A DNA stretch of 64,000 bases from Thamnidium elegans (GCA_025201345.1 JAIXMG010000025.1:186001-250000); one strand, 5' to 3'; numbered from the stretch's first letter, positions 23,650 to 34,131 are shown. The notes: generated from the letters alone by a model not told the origin. Numbers and translations are program-made.

Positions 23650-23980
23650 AGGTCTAGATCTTTGATCAAAAGGGTTTATTGTATTCGGATTTTACTAGCC
23701 ATATCTCTTTTGTCGCCATATTCTGGTGGTACCAAAGGTAACTACTTATCTCGCTTGATCTTTAACAGATGTTACTACTAGATCAACGAAACATTTGCAA
23801 AGCTTGTTACCCTGATTCGTGATTCGGCGGGAAAAAAAAATGACTTTGTTTGACGATGATAATCTAGTACTGGGTTACCCAGCATTTTTCAACAAGCTAT
23901 CAAAAGGATCACAATTTAAGTTGAAAGATAAACATGCCGATTTCATTTCGGTACCTCGTATTCAACAAGCAGTTTAGCAA
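23650..23980 (+). pseudogene. Decayed coding fragments
   Basis: Short stretches in different frames look protein-derived: 23782-23853 (INETFAKLVTLIRDSAGKKN then stop) and 23840-23977 (ATG, then LVLGYPAFFNKLSKG and KDKHADFISVPRIQQ, then stop). They overlap in two frames, as expected of an old coding sequence with small indels. The origin is unknown. Confidence 0.35.
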
Positions 23981-24515
23981 CAGCATTAGCATATGAGTAT
24001 GAATTGTATGAAAATGCACAAACAGCCAACAGGTCCCTTTCGAATATTTGATGTGTTTGATTATGTTTTTTAACTCTCGATGATATATACTATAGTGAAT
24101 TCAATAGTAGACTTTGGACGGTGAAGCTCGGTAATCTAAACACCTTATCCAGATCATTCATTGAAATTATGCATTATACACTCTGTTCATTTCATGTTAT
24201 TCGTCGAACAACGCCCTGGAACGTGAATAATCACGAGAGGCCTTACTTTGTCGAACGAATTTAATTGAAAAAGTGTTATATACATCTGAATTCAAACAAT
24301 AAAGCTAGTTAATAAAAAGTCTTTCAAACACTACCAAATTTTAAACCCTTAAGGAAAAGAGTATTATTTTTACAGAATTTGAGATAAATTTGATATAAAA
24401 ATATGTTAGTAAACAGTTCAAAAAGAAAAAAAGAGAAAAAAAAAAGTTATAGTTAAGGAAAAAAGAACATACCAAAAGTAAATAAGGGTTATCCAAATGT
24501 TATAAAGGATATAAG

Positions 24516-25182
24516 TTAAGATGAGGGATTATGTCCTCCTAAAGGCTTCTGGGTGATTGTTGTTATTTTGAGCCATATAAAAAAAAAAATGGAACGAATA
24601 TTCATACTAGCCATATGGTCTCTATTCCACCGTGTATCACAAGTAGAGCATTTGAGTACAGGGTGTATTTCTAAGCCGGAGCTGTTTTTTTCGTTCAAGG
24701 TTGTTCTGGTTTGGCGCCTAGGGCATATTTGTGAAGTCAGATATTCATCAACCATTACAACATAAGTTGATACTTTTTTGTTTCTTTTGCGAGCAAATTT
24801 AATGAGAGAGTCTTTAACAACTTTGGTAGGAGCAGGTACGTTTCCTCTCAAGTTACCAAACATGGCAGCGCCAAAAGCAAGTAGAACAGGTTTGTTTGAT
24901 TCTTCTGGTCCATCTTCAGGGGAAAGCTGCTTCCACTTCTTGTTACTATCTTCAATCACCATATGTCTGAACTTTACCAACGTATCATCTTCGGTTTCCG
25001 AGTCCTGGTTAAATTCAGTAGTTTGCTCAACGTGCGAAGTATCTTTTTCTGTTAGGATAGGTAGAGTAAGATACTTGAAGTGTTGGTTTGTTTTTATTAA
25101 TATTACCTTTCCCTTTTCTTCGAATTTTTCGTGCAGATTCTTGGTTATCTTCTGAAGAATCTTCTTCTGAGGGATCTGTCAT
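24516..25182 (-). CDS. Solo Fanzor/TnpB-type zinc-ribbon and RuvC-III domain protein (truncated or domesticated)
   Basis: Exons 25182-25107 and 25048-24516 (minus) join in phase through a 58-nt GT-AG intron with a CCTAAC branch site, giving 202 residues. The first ~75 residues are acidic and disordered (TDPSEEDSSEDNQES). Residues ~79-175 match the C-terminal part of Fanzor, the eukaryotic RNA-guided TnpB relative: FGNLRGNVPAPTK, VVMVDEYLTSQICP, KCSTCDTRWNRD (Cys159, Cys162, Asp169) and HMASMNIRS. The first zinc knuckle is damaged (CPRR instead of CPxC at 134-137), and RuvC motifs I and II and the wedge/REC part are absent. The tail passes an 11-nt homopolymer (24579-24589) and then changes character, so the last residues may be frameshifted. 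It could be a decayed element or an exapted DNA/RNA-binding protein. Confidence 0.75.
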
Positions 25183-26185
25183 AATTAAGAGTTAGTGTTA
25201 ACGGGCTTTATAAAAATTAATATATTCTTAAATCTACCTTTTATTCTCTTGAGTGGGACCATATTTTGTAAATAAAGAAAATAAAGAGGTGAAGATCATC
25301 ATATTCACTCTGTATTTTATACTGGTTGATGATTTATGATATAATAATAACTATCACACACAAAAAAAAAAGATGATAAAATACCCCTTTTTAAACAGCT
25401 ATTTTATCATTTCGGAAAAAAAAAAGTTGGTGATAACAAAGCCTTTTATAGTATGCTCTCGAATCTGTTGTAACAACTGTCTATACATGTATTTGAAGCT
25501 ACTTGTATCATTGTGTTATTTCGATAAGTAAGCTGTAATAGGTAAAATCTTGTTTGCACACAATTGTTTTTAATTTATATAGTTGTTTATAATAAGAAAG
25601 AGATCTAATTAATATGCAGATAATATTATTATTGTATATAATTTTATGTAACGATATATGATAGCATCACACTTGTATAAATGATGTATACTTTATTTCT
25701 CCTAAATATCCTAAATAACAATGATTCTTAACTATACTTTTAATATACACATAAAAGAAACTCTATTTGTATTAGGGTTTATCCCAATTATATTTCAGTA
25801 AAAGATTTATGTAACAATTTCTCTTCTATAGAAGAAAAATACCAACGCTCAATATGCATCACATCTTAAAAACACAACTTTTTATCCAACCGACAAAATC
25901 CCCAGAAACTAAAGAGCCATATCATAGTCTTAAGATAAACGGAGTTAAAAGTCACAATGAAGGAAATACATTGCTGTACATTTAACTTTTAAAATAATAT
26001 GTCTCTTTTTATATGTTACTTATACAAAAAGGATTTCCAAAATATCAATAATTGTATTTAAACTTTCCCAAATATTCACTAACTCTTTCTTAATAACCTG
26101 TAAAAGTTACATTCTTCTCAGATACATTAACAGTCACTGTATTACACGTGACTGCACAATTAATTAAATAATTAAGTTTTTTTTT
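25183..26185. other. Gene-poor region
   Basis: About 1 kb of AT-rich sequence upstream of the Fanzor-like gene. It must include that gene's promoter. I see no other open frame or repeat of note. Confidence 0.35.
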
Positions 26186-26556
26186 CAATTTACACGGTCG
26201 ATCCAAAAAAAATATGATGTTCCATATCGTTTATTCATATAAAGGGACTACCGCATGTATTAAATAGGTACAATAGGTACAGTTGTTATAATTTCAGGAA
26301 AAAAAACGAAGTTTTCTTTCTATTAACGTATAAATACGAGTGTGCGAGAAAAAAAATTATAATTTAATTTATGATAAATTATATCAGTTTTTTGATATCA
26401 ACCTCTTTTCTTTCCCTTTTTCAACAACGCATTCCTATATAAACATGTATATTTTATATAATATATGTAGATTTTTCAAAAGGAGCCTTCCTATAATATG
26501 GTGGTGTCAGTGCGAGTGGATATATCTCTCATTTTTTCAATCGACCGTGTAAATTG
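26186..26556. mobile_element. MITE-like element with 17-bp perfect terminal inverted repeats
   Basis: CAATTTACACGGTCGAT at 26186-26202 is exactly the reverse complement of 26540-26556, and the match weakens inward into A/T tracts. The 371-bp interior has no coding capacity and contains repeat copy B (about 26408-26507). No clear target-site duplication is seen. Size, TIRs and lack of genes fit a non-autonomous DNA transposon. Confidence 0.65.
26408..26507 (+). repeat. Dispersed repeat, copy B
   Basis: This lies inside the TIR element and aligns by eye with copy A at 21224-21320. It ends in ATATGGTGGTGTC. Confidence 0.5.
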
Positions 26557-27080
26557 ATCGTGTATCGAGAATTCCTGCATCTTCAAAAATGTTCGTCTAG
26601 TATATCGTAGTGACAAGTTAGCGATATGATAATCATATATCGTTGAGGTTTTTTAACGGTACATATCATTGCAATTGATTCAACAATTGAAACCAAACCT
26701 TTCGCTTGCGGAATCGCTCCGCATCGTACATCGTTGAAACAGTTACCTCTAACTATAATATTCGCAGTGCTCCACCAAGTAAATATATTGATGCTCTTGG
26801 AGCTTTTGCAGCACTGAATAATATCTAGTTGGTTATGGTTAAATCTTCAAGGTAATATTTAGTTTGTCGCCTCGTTCTCTTTATTCGTGTTTTTTATGTT
26901 TTGTAGTAGTAGTTTAAAGGAACATATAACACATACCATCGAAGACTCGTTAAAGATACCAGAGTGGGGTATTGCCACTTTAAAAAAAAATTACTGTATT
27001 ACAAAAATGCACCCGTAGACACTTAGGAAACTCAAAGTTATTCTGTCCTCACTATTAAGACACAAGTCATCCTTCCTGAG

Positions 27081-27830
27081 ATGTCTCTCTCTGACAAAGA
27101 CCTTAGGCCTCCTTTCGAGAATTCCGACCCTAATTCCCTTTGAGGCACAGTGTTATACAACAGGTAATAGGTCCTGTGTTTTCTGCCTACATTTTTTGTC
27201 GGTGCCATTTCTTAAACCTCATGGGAAGTTTGTTGAAAAATACAATGCTACATTGCCCACTAATTGGAAGGACAGACTGAACTTAACCCAATATCTTGAA
27301 TTACCGGCTACTCTTTTTGCATGTATACTAAACATCTAGTAAGCATCTCTTACATAATTTTCATGCTAATCGTTTATATATGTGCTTAGAATGACGTTGT
27401 ATTTACTCAACTGATCCAAAAAGAATTGACGAAATAAAACCTTGGTTTAGCTGAAGCTACTGGTCAAACTATTGAGTCGATTTTCAAAGAGTCTGCTTGC
27501 TTCAATACACCTATCTTTTAAGACATACTTGCGACGTTTGGATGTGATAACATTTTCTTTAATTATTAAGATATAATACTGTCAATGATACACTGGCCAT
27601 GGTTAACACTGCATTATCGACCCTTTGGAAATACCACTGGCACTGTATTATCAACGCCGACACCTGATCTCATATAGCTATTCTACAAATGTTAAAACAA
27701 GACCATCATACGGCAATTGTTAATTTAAATTGTCATATAAATGCACTACGCAGTGGAGTTCGGCTATTCGTCTTTTTTCTCCTGGCTAGTATTATATCTA
27801 TTCTTTTAATTTTTTCTTATTTAACCAATA
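27081..27830 (+). pseudogene. Decayed multi-exon gene or retroelement relic
   Basis: A series of protein-like stretches runs along the plus strand with scattered stops: 27081-27143 (MSLSDKDLRPPFENSD), 27175-27339 (FVEKYNATLPTNWKDRLNLT), 27390-27540 (NDVVFTQLIQKELTK stop, then LAEATGQTIESIFKESACF stop) and about 27570-27800 (TLAMVNTALSTLWKYHWHC). A canonical intron signature is still visible at 27339-27389 (GTAAGC donor, GCTAAT branch, CTTAG), but joining it now creates a stop. The LWKYHWHC phrase recalls the C-terminal region of fungal LINE-like reverse transcriptase proteins, though this is weak. The gene is dead. Confidence 0.45.
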
Positions 27831-29102
27831 AAGTCTACATTTAATACAAAAATAATAATACTATCAATAAATGTATCCTGCTTTACTTTAGTGCTAAAAA
27901 AAAGTAATACTTAGATGAATGAAATGCATAGTTATTGAAACACTATAATCCTAAAATTCGCCATATTAACACGTTTCGTACTCTAACTCCACCACAAAGG
28001 AAGGGAGAACATTCGAACTAAAAGTATGATAAAGGTACTTTGAGTCTAGGTCAGTCAATTTATTGCGTATACCGTATAGGCCTTAAAGCATCGAATTGAA
28101 ATGGGAAATCTATACGTGTGATACTTGCTTACACTATCTTCTAAAATTTATCACTCAGTGAAGAGGCTTATCATTGATAGTTTTAGTGTATTGTAAAAAA
28201 ATGCTACTGTAAGTGAGCATTATTCTCATGTAAGTGTGGGATTGTATGAACTTAATTATGTGGGTCTTTGATTTAGCTATTTCAATTATGGTTTTGGATG
28301 CCAGTAATAACTGCATCTTGTATTATTAATAGTGCTTGAGTTTAAGGTCAGGTCGAACCAAACTGAAGAGAAAATATATTTCTGACAGTGTTCTCTTTAT
28401 TGGCCCACCACTAGATACGTAAAAGCGTTCGTTGATATGTACATTGCGATAACAGAAATATTACGAGCCCATATAATAAAAGTTACATACCAAACGAAAG
28501 ACTATGGAACTTCTATCGTGTAATTGGAATTGACTCTATCGTAAACCTTTTTTTTTTGGTAACATAAATCACCACTGTGGCGAACTTATTGAAAACTTAC
28601 GTGTAATAGTAATTCATTATCTTTAAAGAAAAGCTCCCTCGTAACTACTGTAGCTAATCCATATTTTTCTGAGAAAAGTATCGGATTAAATATAATTATA
28701 TATAATAATGGAAATGAGAAGGTCTGTTTCTTTTATTAAAAAAGAAAAGAACACTCAAAAGCACTATTCGGATTGTAAGATCTCAATTTGATTTAATATT
28801 CCATATCACTCAATAGCTTGTAATATAAAAACCAGTGTTTTACAGATAGAAACGTTTAAAGTATCTATCTGTTTCTTGCTCTTCCCTCACCCCCCCCTCC
28901 CCTTTTTTTTTTTAAAAAAAAAGAAATGTTTAAAACAGTATATTTAACGCCAAATGGTAATAAGAAAATAATTTGGATATGCCCCAGTGACCACTTCTAA
29001 TTTATTGCCTGGATAAAAATTATCCAGCTGCAAAAAAAAAAAGACCCAAAAAAAAAAAATCTCTTTCGTGTATTCTTTTTTACTTTAATACATGGTAGAG
29101 AA
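27831..29102. other. Gene-poor region
   Basis: About 1.3 kb of AT-rich DNA with many stops in all frames. No repeat, RNA gene or coding stretch is supported. The last ~150 bp should include the DAD2 promoter. Confidence 0.35.
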
Positions 29103-29510
29103 ATGAAGAGATCATTATCACGGAAGACAAATGCAATAAAGAAGAAACAAAAACAACAACCACAGGAACCAGATATAATAGTAACTATAGAAAAACCGGT
29201 GGTAAACCCAGCGCCACAAGCCAAGTTAGATTTATATTTGGATAAACGAGCAGAATTGGAATCAGTCCTTCAGATTAAACAAAAAAGTGATGAGTTAAAG
29301 AAGAGTTCAAATGACTTAAACGAAGCCATCAAGATATTATCAGAAAGTGCAAAGAGTGTGGGTGATATTTTGGCTAACTGGGAAGGAGTATTTAATGTAA
29401 TGGGAGATTCTAATATTGGAAAGATGAAAACCACTGATAAGTGGGTACGATATGTTAGACCAAACGATAATGAAGGTTCTGAATCAATTGCGGAAAAGAG
29501 AAGATATTAA
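29103..29510 (+). CDS. DAD2: DASH/DAM1 complex subunit Dad2
   Basis: A single exon of 135 residues. A basic N-terminal tail (KRSLSRKTNAIKKKQKQQ) precedes a heptad-rich helical core, ~42-100, with LDLYLDKRAELESVLQIKQ and SAKSVGDILANWEGVFNVMG, the hallmark of Dad2. In fungi this protein is part of the ten-subunit DASH ring that couples kinetochores to spindle microtubules. The LANWxxVF motif is the most diagnostic part. The C-terminal tail is basic and probably disordered. No intron is needed. It is unrelated in function to its neighbours. Confidence 0.9.
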   Translation: MKRSLSRKTNAIKKKQKQQPQEPDIIVTIEKPVVNPAPQAKLDLYLDKRAELESVLQIKQKSDELKKSSNDLNEAIKILSESAKSVGDILANWEGVFNVMGDSNIGKMKTTDKWVRYVRPNDNEGSESIAEKRRY

Positions 29511-29850
29511 TCCTAGTGTAAAACTAATTCTGTAATATATATACCATTTGCTTTTTTTATAAATAAATTTTATAAACGCGTTCAGTTACATGCGTTATTT
29601 GAACTTGAAGTCAAACTACTAGATCTAAACAACTTTTATTTTTTGCAGTTAAAACGTAAACAAACAACAACATAGTAGTTTTATAGAAAATAGGCTTTTA
29701 CCATTTGAAACTCCCGTTTGTGAGAGTCTGAGGTTGTTTTTGTTATTTTTTTTATTTTTTTTAGCACCCAGGTTGATATGCCCGTTTTTTCCTCTTCTTT
29801 TTCTTTGGTTTCCTTAATATATACATATTTTCTCTTTTATTATCCAGTAA
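29511..29850. other. Intergenic region DAD2 to SR-protein gene
   Basis: These 340 bp hold no gene. An ACGCGT hexamer lies at 29576-29581, and the stretch before the downstream ATG is T/C-rich, as often seen at fungal transcription starts. Confidence 0.4.
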
Positions 29851-31781
29851 ATGAGCGACCGTAGCATTTCACCTGGAATAGATATTCATCGTAGGTCTCT
29901 TTCACCTCGTTCACCAATAAGTAGACGCGACCGTTCATATTCGCCACGTTCTAGAAGTTCGAGTTCACGTTCATATTCTCGGTCGCGTTCCCGTTCAAGA
30001 TCTTATTCACGTCGTCGTAGGTCCCGTTCACCCACAAGATCTCCTTACCGAAGGTCAAGCAGTAGAGGTTATCACGGACGTTATTATTCTCGTTCACCAC
30101 CTCCTTCACACCACAGAAGATCTCCTCCTCCATCACGTCGTTATAGGTCAAGATCTCCACCACCTCCAAGACGTAGAATTATCAATAAGGACTGTCGAGT
30201 ATATGTTGGTAATTTACCTTTTGAAGTAAGCTGGCATCAACTTAAAGATTTCATGAGAGAAGGTAAAAAAAAAAAAAAAGAGAGAAGAGTAACATGTTAA
30301 AAAATAAATCAAGTGTTAATGAGAAATATTAAATAGCTGGTCAAGTTGTTCATGTCGATGTATTAAAGATGCCTAACGGACGATCCAAAGGATGTGGGTA
30401 AAGTTACTCTTACATTTTTGTATATGTTTTAGGAATAATCATACTGAAAGTAATAATAATAATAGTGTAGTAGAATATCGTTACCCAGAAGATGCAAAGC
30501 GTGCAATTCATATTATGAATAAGGCGGAATTTATGGGGAGACCTGTATTTGTTAGAGAGGTAATAATAATTAAAAATGACAGGTGTATATACATATAAAG
30601 ACGAAAAAGGAATTAATCACCCAACATAGGATCGCGAATATGAAAATTCGGGACCACCAAAAGATCCTCGCGACGCACCAGACGATTGTCGACTTCTTGT
30701 TAGCAATGTATGTTATTGAAAGATGTAAAAAGAAAAAAAAGCCAATGGTTTTGATTAATTAAATACATGTTATAGTTACCACTAAACGCAAGTTGGCAAG
30801 ATATGAAAGATCTGTTTAGAAAGGCAGGTCGTGTTTTACACACAGATATTCACACCGATATTGGATCTCGAAGACCTAATGGAAATGGCACAGTTATTTT
30901 TGATTGTTCTCGAACTGCTCTTATTGCTATTGGTAAAACAAAATATTACTTTTAAAAAGGTACCAATGGTTTTAACATCTCTTTTTTTTTTATTAGAAAT
31001 GTTCAACGGGTATGAATGGCAAGGACATAAATTAGAAGTTAGCGAAGGACGATATATTGATAGAGGTAGAAGTAGTGCAAGACCTGTTGTACCCATTGAA
31101 AGAGATGTAGGGTTACTACCTATCAGTAATAGACCTCCACCTTTAGTGGACACCACTTATAAAACTGAACCAAGCATGAGTTATTCTCCTGTTGTTTCGT
31201 CTCCTGTTTTAAATGTTCCTACTCCTGCAACCATATCACCACCGGTTGTTGCTGATGTTACACCAAACTACCAAAATATGTATAGATATGGAGTACCAGA
31301 AACTGCACCACCTCCAGCTCATTTGCCACCACCTCCTCCCATGTACTCACATATGAGTTTAGTGGGCGGTCCTGCAGCTAATTTACCAACGCATGGACAT
31401 AATCAAATTTTTGTCAATAACGTAAGTGTATATAAAATGCGTTATATATATGTGTGTATAAACGAATGAGAACTAATAATAAAAAAATATAGTTGCCATT
31501 TTCAACAACTTGGCAGGATTTAATTGATTTATTCCGTCATGTAGGACCTGTTGTTAGATCAGAAATATTAACAATGAACGGACACCCAAAGGGTTCCGGT
31601 TTTGTTAGATTTGAGGATGCAGCAACTTGTGAAAGAGCGATTGGTATGTGTATTTTTTTTTTAAAAAAAAAGATTATATTTTATATATTAAGATCCAAAA
31701 TCGTTAGAAAAATTCCATGGTTATATGTATGGTGGACGTCATTTAGATATTCGACTTGATAAGTATTCCACCACAATATAG
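29851..31781 (+). CDS. SR-type RNA-binding protein with three RRMs (Gbp2/Hrb1-like)
   Basis: Eight exons: 29851-30262, 30337-30397, 30466-30559, 30630-30707, 30776-30932, 30997-31421, 31493-31643 and 31708-31781, giving 483 residues. Residues ~1-115 are an Arg/Ser-rich domain with many RS dipeptides. RRM1 starts at DCRVYVGNLPFEV and ends with RNP1 KGCGVVEY; RRM2 is DCRLLVSNLPLNA to GNGTVIF; a Pro-rich linker leads to RRM3, NQIFVNNLPFSTTWQ to KGSGFVRFED. This is the arrangement of yeast Gbp2/Hrb1, shuttling mRNA-binding proteins that monitor spliced transcripts for export. The second intron has two acceptors: 30465 restores RNP1 exactly, whereas 30432 would insert an 11-residue Asn-rich loop in frame. 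Confidence 0.92.
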
Positions 31782-31887
31782 TGGTTTATACAGTTGTAGT
31801 AGTTGTAATAGTGGCAGTGGGTAAAGGAATGGGTTCATGAATCTAATAATAAAAGTCTGTTAGTTAATTATATACCCATCTATATAC

Positions 31888-32337
31888 TTAAAAAACATTT
31901 ACAGCTTGGGTTATATACATCCAGTTATTTAAAGCATTAATTCTTGGATCTTGTTTGTTGGGTGCTGTATCCTTTTTCCATAAAATAAATTCGTCGATAG
32001 TTGTATTTGTTTTTACCCAAGGGGTACTACTTGCTCTATCCTCTTCGTCTACTTCTTCTTCTTCTTCGTCATCATAGCTTTCTGTAACATTCTTTTCCCA
32101 AATGTGTCCTTTTTTTTAAAAGAAAAAAAGTGTTAGTAAGTTTCAAAATTTATATAAAAATAAGGTACCTAAGACTTTGCTATTTGTTAAAGAAACTTCT
32201 GTTCCCACTAACTTTCTGCCCAACAATACAGTCTCATACTGATCTTGAACTTTTTCAAATTTGAAATAAGAATGTGTATTAATAACACTTTCACGATCAA
32301 CGGAAAAAGGTAACAAATGAACTTTGATATCACTCAT
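31888..32337 (-). CDS. RNH2C: Ribonuclease H2 subunit C
   Basis: Exons 32337-32169 and 32108-31888 (minus) give 129 residues. The N-terminus (VHLLPFSVDRES) and the segment VLLGRKLVGTEVSL match the first strand and GRxLxG motif of RNase H2C. The C-terminal part (DEFILWKKDTAP, NNWMYITQAV) matches the conserved W/D motif followed by the final helix. An acidic insert (DDEEEEEVDEEDR) lies between. It is a non-catalytic subunit of the heterotrimer that removes ribonucleotides from DNA. It is small and easily missed because the intron splits it. Its 3' end faces that of the SR-protein gene, 106 bp away. Confidence 0.88.
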
Positions 32338-32640
32338 AGAAAAATAATGAAAAAAGAAAAAAAGGGAACAGCAGTGTGACGCCTGCGTTTTTTTTCGCCC
32401 AGTTTTTTTCAGGCACCGACAAACCGTGTGACGTTGCAAACACATTTTATTGCTATAGAATGTTGCTATGGTGATAAATTGTAAAGTGCAAATATGGCAG
32501 TGTTAAGTCACAGAGCTCCATGGGAAATTTTTAAGAGAAAAAAGTATATAAGGGGCAAAAAAAATTTGTTTTCTCGCTTTCTTTTTTTCCCTTTTTTTTT
32601 TCCTCATCCACGGCTGTGCACTAGTGTAGTGTCCTAGGCT

Positions 32641-32925
32641 GTTATACCCCATCATAGAATATACCCAGCATAGAATATACCCAGCATAGAAGATGCCCAA
32701 CCATAGAAGATACCCAGTCATAGATTATACCCAGCCATAGATTATATTCAGTCATAGATTATACCCAACCATAGAAGATACCCAGCATAGAAGATGCCCA
32801 ACCATAGAAGATACCCATTATAGAATAACCAGCCATAGAAGATACCCAGTCATAGAAGTTACCAGTCATAGAAGATATCCAGCCATAGATAGAAGATACC
32901 ACATTATAGAATATACCCCCACTAT
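32641..32925 (+). repeat. Imperfect minisatellite, units like CATAGAAGATACCCAGC
   Basis: Roughly 14-16 copies of a 16-21-bp unit of the form CATAGAA(G/T)ATACCCA(G/A)(C/T) run head to tail with point changes (GATTAT, AATATA, GATGCC variants) and small length shifts. The units are too similar and contiguous for a CRISPR array. Unit number is probably variable between strains. Confidence 0.9.
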
Positions 32926-32945
32926 ACCCAACAAGCCATACCTAC

Positions 32946-33071
32946 ATTAGAGACTAGAATATGCCAGACCTTAGAATATATCCCACCTTAGAGTAGGGTG
33001 GGTTATATTTTCGGGCGGGTTTATTCTAAGGTGGGATACATTCCAAAATTTGGTATATTCCAGTCTCTAAT
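32946..33071. repeat. Imperfect ~48-bp inverted repeat (hairpin) ending the minisatellite
   Basis: The left arm 32946-32993 and the right arm 33025-33071 are inverted copies with about eight mismatches; both contain ATTAGAGACT, GAATAT and TATCCCACCTTAGA when read in the same sense. A 31-bp spacer separates them. The arms share TAGAATATA/CCC vocabulary with the minisatellite, so they may have arisen from it by inversion. Confidence 0.8.
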
Positions 33072-33187
33072 ATGGGGTGGAGATATATAATATTACTATT
33101 TAATAAAATTACAACTATTTATAATGCTCTAAAAAACAAGATATTTTTTTATAAAAAGGACTTTTTAAAAACATAAAAAAAAAAAAA

Positions 33188-33193
33188 ACGCGT
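33188..33193. promoter_or_regulatory. MCB-type ACGCGT 36 bp upstream of thymidylate kinase
   Basis: AACGCGTT stands between A and T tracts 36 bp before the start codon. ACGCGT is the MluI cell-cycle box bound by MBF in yeasts, where it drives G1/S transcription of DNA-precursor genes. The hexamer also occurs elsewhere in the window about as often as chance allows, so only the gene context supports it. Confidence 0.35.
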
Positions 33194-33228
33194 TTTTTCT
33201 CACAATTTATTGTTAAAAAAAATATATA

Positions 33229-33907
33229 ATGGCACAACGCGGTTTACTTATTGTTGTTGAAGGCTGCGATCGTTCTGGAAAGTCTACACAATGTGATAAC
33301 TTGGTTAAGCGTTTACTAGGCAATGGTGTTGATTCTGAACTCGTAAAATTTCCTGGTAAGTGAATTACTACCTACTGACAAATAATAGAAATAATGATAG
33401 TTTTTTTTTTGTAGATAGAACTACACAAACTGGAAAAATGATTGATAGTTATTTGCAACAAAAGAGTGAGCTTGATGATCATGCGATTCATCTCTTGTTT
33501 TCTGCTAATCGTTGGGAAGCCATGTACGTAAATATATACATGCGAAGGGCACAAAATATTTAATATAAAACTTTATAGGAAAACACTTGAAGAGAAGTTA
33601 AATAGTGGAAAAACTTTGATTGTAGATAGATACGCGTTTTCTGGAGTAGCATTTTCGTCTGCTAAAGGATTAGATTTAGAGTGGTGTAGAAACCCTGATA
33701 TTGGATTATTGACTCCTGATATTGTTTTATTCCTTGACTTACCAATCGATGAAGCAGAGAAAAGAGGCGGTTTTGGTGATGAACGATATGAAAAGAGAGA
33801 ATTACAAATGAAAGTTAGAGATGAGTTTATGAAACTTAAAGATGATACTTGGAAGGTAAAAATATTACGTATATTAGCACTAGTTAAAAGAAAAAAGAGA
33901 GTATTCA

Positions 33908-33943
<36 letters not shown>

Positions 33944-34082
33944 AAAACAGTTTATTGATGCATGTCAGTCTAAAGAAAGTGTCGAAAGAGATATTTGGGA
34001 AACAATTGAAACAGCCCGAAAGCATTTTCGGGATAATACACAAGAGCTGACATTTAGCTTGTGGAAAAAAGAAATGCAGTAA
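33229..34082 (+). CDS. CDC8: Thymidylate (dTMP) kinase
   Basis: Exons 33229-33355, 33415-33523, 33579-33855 and 33951-34082 give 214 residues, the normal length. It phosphorylates dTMP to dTDP for DNA synthesis. Motifs visible are the P-loop VEGCDRSGKST (~10-20), the DR motif VDRYAFSGVAFSSAKGL (DRY plus the dTMP-binding segment), TPDIVLFLDLP and the lid region EKRGGFGDERYEK. The arginine in the P-loop (DRSGKS) marks the eukaryotic/yeast type I enzyme. All four splice joins keep phase. A possible MCB element lies just upstream. Its 3' end converges on MDJ1. Confidence 0.96.
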
Positions 34083-34131
34083 AAAAAAAAAGGAAGGGAA
34101 GGAGAAGGAGGAAGGGGGTATGTTTATACAT

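Larger units (their letters stand above)
32338..33228. other. Divergent intergenic region with minisatellite and hairpin
   Basis: These 891 bp separate RNH2C (minus) from thymidylate kinase (plus). The middle is filled with the tandem repeat and hairpin listed separately; promoter sequence must lie on both edges. Open frames across the repeat are by-products of its composition. Confidence 0.7.

Noticed and set aside
26700..26725. Small TGCGGA/TCCGCA hairpin
   Set aside because: A 6-bp stem with a 5-nt loop is expected by chance at this scale and has no second copy that I can see.
29576..29581. ACGCGT as a cell-cycle element near DAD2
   Set aside because: It lies downstream of DAD2 and the hexamer is about as frequent as chance in the window (also near 5761, 14908, 33631, 36876 and 57101).
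30433..30465. Asn-rich insert in RRM1 through an earlier acceptor
   Set aside because: It is in frame, but it would break RNP1; the acceptor at 30465 restores KGCGVVEY. It could still be a minor isoform.
32641..32925. CRISPR-like array
   Set aside because: The units follow each other directly, vary by point changes and have no unique spacers; this is a minisatellite in a eukaryote.
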